Source: Actinomycetota bacterium
GTDB taxonomy: Bacteria > Actinomycetota > Geothermincolia > Geothermincolales > RBG-13-55-18
DNA: 35,278 bases
NCBI GenBank assembly: GCA_028697145.1
Contig: JAQVFR010000014.1
Location: 33,406 to 68,683 of the forward strand
Reading direction: 5' to 3'
Position numbers and translations under genes: made by a program. The notes beneath the pieces were generated by a model, which searched no databases, was not told where the DNA came from, and saw only the letters and a list, made by a program, of their open reading frames with translations. Shown here piece by piece: positions 18,863-27,094 of this stretch (position 1 is the first letter of the stretch; each line of letters begins with the position of its first letter).

Positions 18863-20194
18863 TTAGGACTCCGCCCTGCCCTTCGCCTTGGGCCCGGTCT
18901 CCTTCACCCAGATGATGACCACCCCGATCGCCAGCGCTCCCAGGGCCATGAGGAAGATGATGGCCCAGCGGTAGTCGGGTACGCCCGCCGCCGTCTCCGT
19001 TTTGAAGACCTCCATGAGCATGGGGATCATGAAGGACCCAATGCTGCCGATGGCCATGAGCGTGCCTACCGCCGCCCCCGCCAGGCGCGGCCCTATCTCC
19101 TTCATCTCCCCGGCGATGGTGAATGTCACCGGCAGCGCGGAGAGGAGGAAGAAGCCCAGCAGGGCCGCGGCGATGACATCGACGGCTTTGACCCCGATGA
19201 AGCCCGTCAGGAAGAGCATGGGGATGGGGATCAACCCGGCGAGGATGAGGAACGGTTTGCGCAGGCCGATCTTCTCGGAGACGCCGGGGAGTGTGCCCGC
19301 CCCCACTATGCCGCCGACGATGACGGCGGTCGAGACCCAGGCCGCGAACTTGGGGGTGAAACCGGCGCCGTGATAGGTGATGATCTTCTCCATGGTCACC
19401 ACGAGCCCCATGTATATGCCGTAGCCGACGAGGGACACCGTGGCCAGGGCGCGGAACACGGAGGAGCTCATGAACCTGCGCAGCGATTCCATGGCCCCCA
19501 GCTTGACCTCCTCCGGCAGCGGCCCGGAGGGCGTGCGGGGCTCCTCCCGGGTCAGGAGCATGAAGAGGACGGTCGCCACCACCATGACGATGGCGAACAC
19601 GGTGAGCACGTTGTTCAAGCCCGACTGGATAACCGCCGCGTTGCCCGTCTCGACGGCGTCATCGGGGATGCCGGCGATGGTGGTGACCAACTGGAAGCCG
19701 ACGGCGGTGCCCAGGTAGAAGAACATGGTGGCCAGGCCGATGCCCAGGGCCCGGTCCTTTTCGATGAACCACTTGATGGGCATCTTGGACATGTTGGTGA
19801 TGATGAAGACCGCGGCCGCGCCGATGATGGCCTGGCAGACGAGGTAGATCCAGAACTGCGCCGTGCCAGAGTCGATGACGTGGGGGACTATGGCACGGAT
19901 TATGCCCAGGACGGAGCAGATGATGGCCCCCAGCCCCGCCGCGAACTTGAAGCCCCGCCGATCGGCGAGGTCACCCGCGTAGGAGCCGAAGAACACGAAC
20001 ATCAGCGGGCCCACCAGGGCCAGCGACCTGATGGCGGTCGAGCCCATGCCCAGGGCGAACTGCACGTCGCTCTCGATGGGGGCGAAGCTGACCCACAGCA
20101 TGGCCTGGGCGACCAGGATAAACCCGTAGAGCAGGAGCACCACCCAGCGATAACCGTATTGCCTGTATTCCTCCGTACCCAGCGTCTCCTCCAT
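18863..20194 (-). CDS. MFS transporter
   Basis: This is a 443-residue major facilitator with about twelve hydrophobic segments. The first begins near residue 16 (RWVVLLLYGFILVAQAMLW). The loop between helices 2 and 3 has the MFS signature in the form GDLADRRGFK, and the central cytoplasmic loop is charged (REEPRTPSGPLPEEVKLG). The overall pattern suggests a sugar-, organic-acid- or metabolite-type porter; the substrate is not deducible. AAGGGGGGAG lies just before the ATG. It is downstream of, and co-directional with, the YdcZ-like and Gfo/Idh genes, with 148 bases between that contain an AT-rich palindrome. It converges with the hotdog gene. Confidence 0.88.
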   Translation of the reverse strand: MEETLGTEEYRQYGYRWVVLLLYGFILVAQAMLWVSFAPIESDVQFALGMGSTAIRSLALVGPLMFVFFGSYAGDLADRRGFKFAAGLGAIICSVLGIIRAIVPHVIDSGTAQFWIYLVCQAIIGAAAVFIITNMSKMPIKWFIEKDRALGIGLATMFFYLGTAVGFQLVTTIAGIPDDAVETGNAAVIQSGLNNVLTVFAIVMVVATVLFMLLTREEPRTPSGPLPEEVKLGAMESLRRFMSSSVFRALATVSLVGYGIYMGLVVTMEKIITYHGAGFTPKFAAWVSTAVIVGGIVGAGTLPGVSEKIGLRKPFLILAGLIPIPMLFLTGFIGVKAVDVIAAALLGFFLLSALPVTFTIAGEMKEIGPRLAGAAVGTLMAIGSIGSFMIPMLMEVFKTETAAGVPDYRWAIIFLMALGALAIGVVIIWVKETGPKAKGRAES

Positions 20195-20273
20195 AACAAC
20201 TCCCCCCTTAAAGAGCAGGCCGCTTTACGTCCCTGGCGGCATTACACGCCCGAACGCCGCTTCTTCATTCGAC

Positions 20274-20290
20274 TGTTTAATAATTGAACA
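20274..20290. promoter_or_regulatory. AT-rich 17-bp palindrome upstream of the MFS gene, candidate operator
   Basis: TGTTTAATAATTGAACA is a palindrome with one mismatched pair (TGTT-N-AAT-A-ATT-N-AACA). It lies about 80 bases before the MFS start. It is very A+T-rich for this genome and lies in a non-coding gap. Its size and symmetry fit a dimeric helix-turn-helix repressor site, but no regulator gene is nearby. Confidence 0.5.
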
Positions 20291-20342
20291 AACACGTCTA
20301 CTCTTCCTTCGTGACCCTTGCCGCGACGCGCGGCGCCCGTCA

Positions 20343-20783
20343 TCAAGCCACCGCCATGTATGCCCCGCCCACCATGACCACCACTCCCACCACCTTGAGT
20401 ATGGTGATGGATTCCTGGGGCGAGCTCCACAGCGCCAGCTGGCTGATGAGCACCCCGGCGACGACCTGGCCGGCCAGCTGCATGACGTTGGTGGGTCCGG
20501 CCCCGATCCTGGGGATGATCACCGCGATGGCCAGCACCAGGGCCGCCCCCATGGCCCCCGCCAGCAGGAGCAGGGGGTTCACGTCCTTGAGCCTGGTGAT
20601 AGCGCCGCGGTTGGGGCTGGCCAGCCAGATGATGATGGCCACCACTGCCCCGATGGTCCAGAACACGGCGTTGGCGGCGCGGGCGTTCTCTATCTTCTCG
20701 CCCACGTCGGCGTTCATGGCCAGGTGCAGGGCGATTATGAAACCGACCACGAAGGCCAGCGCGAAATAAAAGGTCTTGTTCAC
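20343..20783 (-). CDS. DMT-superfamily YdcZ (DUF606)-type membrane protein
   Basis: The 146-residue protein has about five hydrophobic segments: residues 5-22, 37-57, 70-92, 98-117 and 124-145. The segment GPTNVMQLAGQVVAGVLISQLALW is typical of the YdcZ/DUF606 group in the drug/metabolite transporter superfamily. These half-size carriers often work as pairs, but only one copy is seen here. It starts with GTG, overlapping the TGA of the upstream Gfo/Idh gene (GTGA), with GGAGGAAG ahead of it, so the two are translationally coupled. The role may be export or uptake of the substrate or product of that oxidoreductase (inference). Confidence 0.8.
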   Translation of the reverse strand: MNKTFYFALAFVVGFIIALHLAMNADVGEKIENARAANAVFWTIGAVVAIIIWLASPNRGAITRLKDVNPLLLLAGAMGAALVLAIAVIIPRIGAGPTNVMQLAGQVVAGVLISQLALWSSPQESITILKVVGVVVMVGGAYMAVA

Positions 20784-21868
20784 TGGCTTCCTCCTTTGAT
20801 CTCGTCCGGGCGGACCTCGCGGCCCTCGCGCGCCGAGGTTAAGGCCGCCAGGGCGAACTGCAGCACCCGCCGCCCTTCTTCCGGCGTGAGGTGCGCCTGC
20901 TCGCCCGCGCGTATGGCTTCCAGGAGGTGGCGGGTGCAGTCGCGGAAGCTGGCGCCCCAGTCCGCCTCCAGGTCGGTGAAGGCGGTGAGTCTTCCCTCCC
21001 GGTAGAGCAGGAGGGGAGGGACGTCCAGCATGTTGCCGTGTCCGCGCGTGACCCAGATAATGCCCTCCGTACCGGTCACCTCCACGCGGTCGTCCGCGGA
21101 GTAGTAGTCAGACTTTATGTACATGTCGTAGGCCCAGGTGAAATCGATGCTGCCGAATGCGCTCCCCCGCGAGTGCTTCCACATGCATATGCTGGGGGCG
21201 TCCACGCACATCCCCTCTCCCAGATCCAACCCCTCCATCCAGGCGAAGACCTTCTCCACCTCCCCCAGGAGGAAGAGGGCGATGGAGAACTTGTGGTAGC
21301 CGTCGTCGAAGACGAAGGGGCCTCCCCCGCAGGTCTCCTCCTTCACCCGCCATGCCCAGGCCTCCAGGGGCACCTCCCATCCGCCCGCGGCCGAGCCCGC
21401 CACCGAGCGCATGCGGATGTTCAGCGGGGTGCCGATGGCTCCCTCCTCGATGAGCTCTTTCGCCTTGACGATGGGTGGGTAGAAGACGAAGTTCTCGTAG
21501 ACGCGCAGGGTGACGCCGGCCCGTTCCGCCGCCCCCGCCACGGCGTCGAAATCGCCGACGTTCAAGGCAGGTGGTTTCTGCAGGGAGACGTGCTTGCCCG
21601 CCGCGATCGCCTCCAGGGCCATGTCGCGGTGCAGGTGATGGGGGGTCAGTATCTCGACTAAGTCGATGTTCTTGTTCTCCAGCATCTCGCGGTGGTCGTC
21701 GTAATGCCAGGGGATGCCGTACCGCTCCGCGCGCTCGCACCGCCGCTCCTCCGAGATGTCCGCCACCGCGAGCACCGCGGCGTCATCCCGGCCCTCGTAT
21801 CCCAGCATGTGCATGTCGAAGATGCGCCCGCACCCGATGATGCCCACCCCGATGTGATCTCCTGGCAT
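20780..21868 (-). CDS. Gfo/Idh/MocA family oxidoreductase
   Basis: This is a 362-residue NAD(P)-dependent dehydrogenase of the type acting on sugars, inositols and related polyols. The Rossmann motif GIIGCGRIF lies at residues 9-17. The family lysine appears in HVSLQKPPALN near residue 96 (family form EKP). A catalytic-His region DDGYHKFSIAL lies near residue 190. The C-terminal half is the usual alpha/beta dimerisation domain. GGGAGGGGG precedes the ATG. It is the first gene of a minus-strand group with the YdcZ-like carrier and possibly the MFS transporter. The 136 bases separating it from trpA hold no recognisable gene. Confidence 0.9.
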   Translation of the reverse strand: MPGDHIGVGIIGCGRIFDMHMLGYEGRDDAAVLAVADISEERRCERAERYGIPWHYDDHREMLENKNIDLVEILTPHHLHRDMALEAIAAGKHVSLQKPPALNVGDFDAVAGAAERAGVTLRVYENFVFYPPIVKAKELIEEGAIGTPLNIRMRSVAGSAAGGWEVPLEAWAWRVKEETCGGGPFVFDDGYHKFSIALFLLGEVEKVFAWMEGLDLGEGMCVDAPSICMWKHSRGSAFGSIDFTWAYDMYIKSDYYSADDRVEVTGTEGIIWVTRGHGNMLDVPPLLLYREGRLTAFTDLEADWGASFRDCTRHLLEAIRAGEQAHLTPEEGRRVLQFALAALTSAREGREVRPDEIKGGSQ

Positions 21869-22004
21869 GACCCCCTCCCTCCGTCCGATCGGCTACCGCC
21901 ACCTCTTCCGGTTATTTCGCCGCCACCACCATGCCCTCCTTGCCCTGGAGCGGCAACAGCGCCGGGGCACGCAGCGCGCCCTCGGATGCGCGCCGCTGCC
22001 AGGG

Positions 22005-22796
22005 TCAGTACATTGCCGCCTTCAGTGCGCGGGCGAGTTCGCCGGCCCGCGCGGCGGGGTCGTCACCGCTGTCCAGGGCATCCATGGCCGCTTTCACCAG
22101 GGCGCTCCCCACCACCACGCCCTCGGCCAGCCTTCCCGCCTGGCGGCACTGTTCCGGGTCGGAGATACCCAGCCCCAGCGCCAGCGGGACGTGGCTGCAG
22201 GCGCGGACCCGCCGCATAAAGGGGCCGACCTCCGCGTCCAGTCCTTCCCTTAAACCCGTGGTCCCGCGCACCGCGAAGCAGTAGAGGAAGCCCCGGGTAA
22301 GCCCACCAACAGATCGCAGCCGGTGCTCGGGGGTGCTCATGGAGGCGAAGAGCACGTTATCCAGGCCCTCGCCCTCCGCCGCCGCCATCCACGCCTCTCC
22401 CTCCTCGGGAGGGAGGTCGGGTACGAGCACGCCGTCCACTCCGGCGTCCGCCGCCGCCGCGGCGAAGGCCCCGTGCCCCATGCGGTGCACGTGGTTGTAA
22501 TAGGTCATGAGCATCAGCGGCTTGCCGCTTCTCTCCCGCAGGGTGCCAGTCATGTCGAAGACGTCCCTCACCCTGAACCCTGCTTCCAGGGCGCGGCGCG
22601 AAGACTCCTGGATGACCGGTCCGTCCAGTACCGGGTCCGAGAAAGGGATGCCCAACTCGAGGGCGTCGCAGTGCTCGAGCAGCGCGGCGGCAATGCGCAG
22701 CGAGACGCGGGGGTCGGGGAAACCCGCCGTGGCATAGGCGATGAGGGCGGCTCCGTTTCCGTGCACCGTCTCGAACATGGCGTCGATGCGGCTCAT
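22005..22796 (-). CDS. trpA: Tryptophan synthase alpha subunit
   Basis: It cleaves indole-3-glycerol phosphate to indole, which is channelled to TrpB. The 263 residues show [12 protein letters not shown], the catalytic Glu in [18 protein letters not shown], the second catalytic Asp in [11 protein letters not shown], and the phosphate-binding [10 protein letters not shown] and VVVGSALV. Its ATG overlaps the trpB stop (ATGA), so the two are coupled, fitting a 1:1 complex. It is the last gene of the operon. The codons after its TGA stay open for 29 more in-frame codons, but I do not regard them as part of the gene. Confidence 0.96.
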   Translation of the reverse strand: MSRIDAMFETVHGNGAALIAYATAGFPDPRVSLRIAAALLEHCDALELGIPFSDPVLDGPVIQESSRRALEAGFRVRDVFDMTGTLRERSGKPLMLMTYYNHVHRMGHGAFAAAAADAGVDGVLVPDLPPEEGEAWMAAAEGEGLDNVLFASMSTPEHRLRSVGGLTRGFLYCFAVRGTTGLREGLDAEVGPFMRRVRACSHVPLALGLGISDPEQCRQAGRLAEGVVVGSALVKAAMDALDSGDDPAARAGELARALKAAMY

Positions 22797-24004
22797 GGCG
22801 CGCACCCCCTGGCATGCATCAGCGTGTCCACGTCCTTGTCGCCCCGGCCCGACAGGCACACGATCAAGGAGCTTCCGCGCGGCATCTCCGCCGCCAGCCG
22901 CGCGGCATGGGCCACGGCATGGGCGCTCTCCAGGGCGGGCAGGATGCCCTCGGTGCGGCACAGCGCCTCCACCGCCTCCAGCGCCTCCGCGTCGCTTATC
23001 TTCACGTACTCGGCCCGGCCGCTGTCCTTGAGGTGGGAGTGTTCGGGGCCCACCCCCGGGTAGTCCAGGCCCGCCGAGACGGAATGGGTCTGGAGCACCT
23101 GGCCGTCGCCGTCCTGCAGGAGATAGCTGCGGGCGCCGTGCAGCACGCCCGCCGAGCCCAGGCACAGGGTGCTGCCATGGCGCCCCGGCCCGTCGCCCCT
23201 GCCGCCCGCCTCCACCCCCACCATGCGCACGCCGTCGGCGAGGAAGGGGTGGAAGAGTCCCATGGAGTTACTGCCGCCGCCCACGCAGGCCACCAGGCAG
23301 TCCGGCAGGCGCCCCGTGCGCTCCAGGTGCTGCCCGCGCGATTCCCAGCCGATGACGGACTGGAAGTCCCTCACCATGGTAGGGAAGGGGTGGGGGCCGA
23401 CCACCGAGCCCATGCAGTAATGGGTGTGATCCGAGGTCGCCACCCAGTCGCGCAGCGCCTCGTTCACCGCGTCCTTGAGGGTGCGCGAGCCGGTGGAGAC
23501 GGGGACCACCCGCGCTCCCAGCAACTCCATGCGGAAGACGTTGAGCGACTGCCGGGCCATGTCCGTCTCCCCCATGAAGACGTCGCACTCCAGCCCCAGC
23601 AGGGCGGCGGAGGTGGCGGTGGCCACACCGTGCTGGCCCGCCCCCGTCTCCGCGATGACGCGCCGCTTTCCCATGAGGCGCGCCAGCAGGCACTGTCCAA
23701 GGGTGTTGTTTATCTTGTGCGACCCTGTGTGGCAGAGGTCCTCGCGCTTGAGGAAGATAGTCGCGCCGCCCGCCTCGAGGGAAAGGCTGCGCGCCTGGTA
23801 GAGCGGGGTGGGCCGCCCCGCGTAGTCGCTCAGGTAGGAGTCCAGCTCCTCACGGAAGGCGGGGTCGGCCGCGGCCTTCCTGTAAACTTCTTCCAGCTCA
23901 CTCAACGGGGCAATGAGCGTCTCGGGCACGTAGCGCCCGCCGAAGGCGCCGAAACGGCCGCCTGCCTTGTTTGTCTCGCTCAGTACGTCAGGCGTTCTCA
24001 TCAT
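22793..24004 (-). CDS. trpB: Tryptophan synthase beta subunit
   Basis: This PLP enzyme condenses indole and serine to tryptophan. The 403-residue protein is TrpB1-type, with [13 protein letters not shown] at the N-terminus, the PLP lysine in [14 protein letters not shown], the Glu in [14 protein letters not shown], and the phosphate loop [10 protein letters not shown]. The [16 protein letters not shown] segment and C-terminal SGRGDKD are also standard. The start is ATG at 24004, six bases after GGAGGAGG (24011-24018). A more upstream Met at 24037 would lie deep within trpF. It overlaps trpF by 17 bases. Confidence 0.96.
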   Translation of the reverse strand: MMRTPDVLSETNKAGGRFGAFGGRYVPETLIAPLSELEEVYRKAAADPAFREELDSYLSDYAGRPTPLYQARSLSLEAGGATIFLKREDLCHTGSHKINNTLGQCLLARLMGKRRVIAETGAGQHGVATATSAALLGLECDVFMGETDMARQSLNVFRMELLGARVVPVSTGSRTLKDAVNEALRDWVATSDHTHYCMGSVVGPHPFPTMVRDFQSVIGWESRGQHLERTGRLPDCLVACVGGGSNSMGLFHPFLADGVRMVGVEAGGRGDGPGRHGSTLCLGSAGVLHGARSYLLQDGDGQVLQTHSVSAGLDYPGVGPEHSHLKDSGRAEYVKISDAEALEAVEALCRTEGILPALESAHAVAHAARLAAEMPRGSSLIVCLSGRGDKDVDTLMHARGCAP

Positions 24005-24641
24005 CACTTTCCTCCTCCGAGCCTGCAAGGTATGCATCGCCAGCCGCGCGGGCGAACTCCCGCATCAACGGCCCGTCTTTCCTGCCGGGACTAGACTCCA
24101 CCCCGCTGCACACGTCCACCCCGAACGGGTGCACCATCCTCACCGCCGCGCCGACGTTGGCCGGGCCGAGCCCGCCAGCCAGGATGATGCGGCTGGAGAG
24201 GGCGGCGCGCGCGGCCAACTCCCAGTCACAGGTCCTGCCAGTGCCACCGGCGAGGAAGGGGTCCCAGGTGTCCAGGAGCACGGCGAATACCCCGCGGTAG
24301 TCCTCCATGCGCTCCAGGTCCTCGGGGGAACGGGGGCGCAGCACGGCGATGGCCCGGGCGCCGAAGCGCATGACCTCGCCGGGGTCCTCGCTGCCGTGGA
24401 GCTGCACCAGGTCCAGACCACAGTATTCCATGACGCACCGGACCTCCGTCTCCTCCTCACCCGCGAACACGCCCACCCTGAGGATGGGGGAGGGGAGATA
24501 TGAACATATCTCGCGCGCTCTTTCCGGGGTGATCCTGCGCGGGCTGTCGGTGAAGATGAGACCCACGGCCCCGTAGCCCATGGCGCAGGCCGCGGCGGCG
24601 TCCTCCTCCCGCGTGATGCCGCAGACCTTAAGCAGCAACAT
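23988..24641 (-). CDS. trpF: Phosphoribosylanthranilate isomerase
   Basis: It carries out the Amadori rearrangement of PRA to CdRP. The 217-residue TIM barrel begins [14 protein letters not shown], with the catalytic Cys in KVCGIT. It continues [31 protein letters not shown] with the catalytic Asp, and [11 protein letters not shown], and ends with [14 protein letters not shown]. The ATG at 24641 is where the family starts; the frame is open further upstream, but that is within trpC. It overlaps trpC by 14 bases. The C-terminal tail is acidic ([11 protein letters not shown]) and overlaps the trpB ribosome site. Confidence 0.94.
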   Translation of the reverse strand: MLLLKVCGITREEDAAAACAMGYGAVGLIFTDSPRRITPERAREICSYLPSPILRVGVFAGEEETEVRCVMEYCGLDLVQLHGSEDPGEVMRFGARAIAVLRPRSPEDLERMEDYRGVFAVLLDTWDPFLAGGTGRTCDWELAARAALSSRIILAGGLGPANVGAAVRMVHPFGVDVCSGVESSPGRKDGPLMREFARAAGDAYLAGSEEESDDENA

Positions 24642-25431
24642 GTCCGCCACCCGCCATTTTGCGCAGGGCACTCGCCGGGTCTTCCTCCCGCACAAGCGCC
24701 TCGCCCACCAGCACGGCGTCCACGCCCAGGGCCGCCAGGCCTGCGAGCTGGGCGCGCCCGCCGTAGCCGCTCTCACTCACCAGCGTCCTGTCGGGCGGCA
24801 CCAGCGGCGCCAGCCTGGCGGTCGTTTCCAGCTCCACCTCCAGGGTGCGCAGGTCACGATTGTTGATGCCGATGACGCCCGCCCCCGCCGCCAGGGCCGC
24901 CTCCAGCTCCGCCTCGCCGCGTACCTCGACCAGGGATTCCAGGCCCAGGGTTTCCGCCTCGGCGAGGAGCGCGGCCAGCCCATCGCCCGGCAGGAGGGCG
25001 GCGATGAGCAGGGCCGCGCTTGCCCCGTAAGCCCTGGCCTCCAGAAGCTGGTAGGGGTCGAGGATGAAGTCCTTGCGCAGCAGCGGCAGGGAGGTGGCCG
25101 CACGCGCTCTCTCCAGGTCCTCCAGGCTCCCCTTGAAGAACTCCGGCTCCGTGAGCACCGACACCGCACATGCTCCGCCTCTCTGGTAAGATTCAGCAAG
25201 TTTCTCCACGCTCAGGTCGGGACGGATGGGGCCACGTGAAGGCGAGGCGCGCTTGATCTCGGCGATGATCCTTATGCCGTCTACCGGCCTGCGGCGCACA
25301 GCCTCGCGGAAGGAAGGGGGAAGGGAGAGCTGCACGCATGTTTCCCTGAGCCTCTCCGGGGGTATCTCGGCCTTGCGCCTTTCCATGCGTCTCAGGGTCG
25401 CGAGGGTGACCTTATCCAGGAACATGCTCAT
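24628..25431 (-). CDS. trpC: Indole-3-glycerol phosphate synthase
   Basis: It closes the indole ring from CdRP with loss of CO2. The 267 residues show IIAEIKRASPSRG with the catalytic Lys, YQRGGACAVSVLTEPEFFKGS, LPLLRKDFILDPYQ with the second Lys, GINNRDLRTLEVE, VSESGYGG and AVLVGEAL. It starts at the ATG overlapping the trpD stop (ATGA). It is a single-domain enzyme, not fused to trpF, which follows as its own gene. Confidence 0.95.
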   Translation of the reverse strand: MSMFLDKVTLATLRRMERRKAEIPPERLRETCVQLSLPPSFREAVRRRPVDGIRIIAEIKRASPSRGPIRPDLSVEKLAESYQRGGACAVSVLTEPEFFKGSLEDLERARAATSLPLLRKDFILDPYQLLEARAYGASAALLIAALLPGDGLAALLAEAETLGLESLVEVRGEAELEAALAAGAGVIGINNRDLRTLEVELETTARLAPLVPPDRTLVSESGYGGRAQLAGLAALGVDAVLVGEALVREEDPASALRKMAGGGHVAA

Positions 25432-26522
25432 TCACCCCCCGTCCGCACGTCGCCGGGCGCGGCGGACATGGCCGCGGAAAGGCGTACCAGTTCCCGCAGT
25501 TTTTCCCTGGCCGCGCCGTGATCTATGGAGCGCTCGGCGAGGGCTATGCCTGCGCGCAGGCTTTCAGCCCTGCCCGCCACTACCAGCGCCGCCGCCGCGT
25601 TGAGGACGGCGATGTCGCGGCGCGGTCCGCGCTTTCCCGCCAGCACCTCGTCCCGAATGATGCGGGCGTTCTCGGCCGCGTCGCCTCCCGCCAGGTCCCG
25701 CAGCATGGCCCTGCTCATGCCCAGTTCCTCGGGGTCGAGGCGGTAGGACTCGACGCCGTGCGGGCCGATCTCCCACACGCGGCTTGGGGAAGTGGTGGAG
25801 AGCTCGTCCATGCCGTCCTCGCCGTGCACAACCATGGCCCGCTTGACCCCCATCTGCGCAAGGGCGCCGGCGATGAGGGGAGCCTTGTCACGCATTCCCA
25901 CCCCCAGCACCTGGGCCTCGGCGCCGGCGGGATTGGTGAGGGGTCCAAGCAGGTTGAAGGCGGTGGGGATGCCCAACTCGCGACGCGCCCTCATCACGTG
26001 ACGCATGGCGGGATGGAAACGGGGCGCGAAGAGGAAACCGATGCCCAGCTTTTCTATGCAGGCGCGCACGTCTTCTGGTTCCAGGTCGATGTATATCCCC
26101 AGCGCCTCGAGCACGTCCGCGCTGCCGCAGGGCGACGACACGCCGCGGTTGCCGTGCTTGGCGACGTAGGCCCCGGCGCCCGCGGCGATAAAGGCGGCCG
26201 CGGTGGAGATGTTGAAGGTAGCGAGGCCGTCTCCTCCCGTGCCGCAGGTATCCAGGAGGGGAGACACCTCCGGCCTGATCACCGTCGCCGCCTCGCGCAT
26301 GCCCTCGGCGAAGCCGGCTATCTCCTGCGCCGTCTCGCCGCGCATCTTGAGCGCCGTGAGCAATGCCGCGATCTGGGCGTCGCTTGCCTCGCCGCGCATG
26401 AGGCGCAGCATGACCTCGCGTGCCTCATCGCGCTCGAGGCTGTCACCCGCGGTCAACCTGGATATGGTATCACCCAGCGTCCTCTCCTCTCCGGGAAGGG
26501 TCCCTACAAGGTGCCCACTCAT
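25428..26522 (-). CDS. trpD: Anthranilate phosphoribosyltransferase
   Basis: It joins anthranilate to PRPP. The 364 residues show an N-terminal helical domain (SRLTAGDSLERDEAREVM), the PRPP loop DTCGTGGDGLATFNIST, KHGNRGVSSPCGSADVLEALG, and AFNLLGPLTNPAGA. GEDGMDELS follows further on. It overlaps the trpG stop by ATGA. An amidotransferase domain is not fused to it; that function is in trpG immediately upstream. Confidence 0.95.
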   Translation of the reverse strand: MSGHLVGTLPGEERTLGDTISRLTAGDSLERDEAREVMLRLMRGEASDAQIAALLTALKMRGETAQEIAGFAEGMREAATVIRPEVSPLLDTCGTGGDGLATFNISTAAAFIAAGAGAYVAKHGNRGVSSPCGSADVLEALGIYIDLEPEDVRACIEKLGIGFLFAPRFHPAMRHVMRARRELGIPTAFNLLGPLTNPAGAEAQVLGVGMRDKAPLIAGALAQMGVKRAMVVHGEDGMDELSTTSPSRVWEIGPHGVESYRLDPEELGMSRAMLRDLAGGDAAENARIIRDEVLAGKRGPRRDIAVLNAAAALVVAGRAESLRAGIALAERSIDHGAAREKLRELVRLSAAMSAAPGDVRTGGE

Positions 26523-27094
26523 GCTTCCACCTCCATGTCCAGGAAGTTGGCCAGGATCTCTACGCCGTGAGGGGTGAGGACCGATTCCGGGTGGAACTGC
26601 ACTCCCTCCACGGCCATGCGGCGGTGGCGCACGCCCATGATCAGGCCGTCCTCCGAGAGCGCGCTTACCTCCAGCTCCGCCGGGATGGACGCGAGCATTA
26701 AGGAGTGGTAACGCGTGGCCTCGAAGGGGCTGTCCAGTCCCCGAAAGATGGTCCTGGCGTCGTGGGCTATGCTCGATACCTTGCCGTGTACTGGGCACGG
26801 CGCCCGCAGCAGCTCCGCCCCGAAGCACTGCCCGATGGCCTGGTGTCCCAGGCAGACGCCCAGCACCGGCACCTTTCCCGCGAAGACGCGCACCGCGTCC
26901 ATGGTCACGCCGGAGTCGGCCGGGGTGCCGGGACCGGGGGAGATGACCAGGTGGGTGGGGGAGACAGACGGCAGCGCGCCGGCCTCCACGGCGTCGTTGC
27001 GCACCGTCACCACCTCGGCCCCCAGCGCCTCCAGCGCCTGGGCGAGGTTAAAGGTGAAGGAGTCGTAGTTGTCTATGAGCAGCACCCTCCTCAC
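26519..27094 (-). CDS. trpG: Anthranilate synthase glutaminase subunit
   Basis: It supplies ammonia to TrpE. The 191-residue class I amidotransferase begins VLLIDNYDSFTFNLAQ and has ISPGPGTP, the nucleophile Cys in VLGVCLGHQAIGQ, the HGKVSSI segment, and the His-Glu pair in GVQFHPESVLTPHG. The start is GTG at 27094, overlapping the trpE stop as GTGA, with GGTGAGG just upstream. Such subunits can also serve para-aminobenzoate synthesis (PabA). No pabB is present here, so the trp role is the visible one. Confidence 0.95.
   Translation of the reverse strand: MRRVLLIDNYDSFTFNLAQALEALGAEVVTVRNDAVEAGALPSVSPTHLVISPGPGTPADSGVTMDAVRVFAGKVPVLGVCLGHQAIGQCFGAELLRAPCPVHGKVSSIAHDARTIFRGLDSPFEATRYHSLMLASIPAELEVSALSEDGLIMGVRHRRMAVEGVQFHPESVLTPHGVEILANFLDMEVEA

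Noticed and set aside
18845-20287. 480-codon open frame on the plus strand opposite the MFS gene
   Set aside because: The product is Asp/Gly/His/Glu-rich low-complexity sequence, as expected from the reverse of a membrane protein gene.
21918-22004. In-frame continuation after the trpA stop (29 codons)
   Set aside because: TrpA is already full length at 263 residues. The extension has no start or family match, and open frames are common at this GC content.
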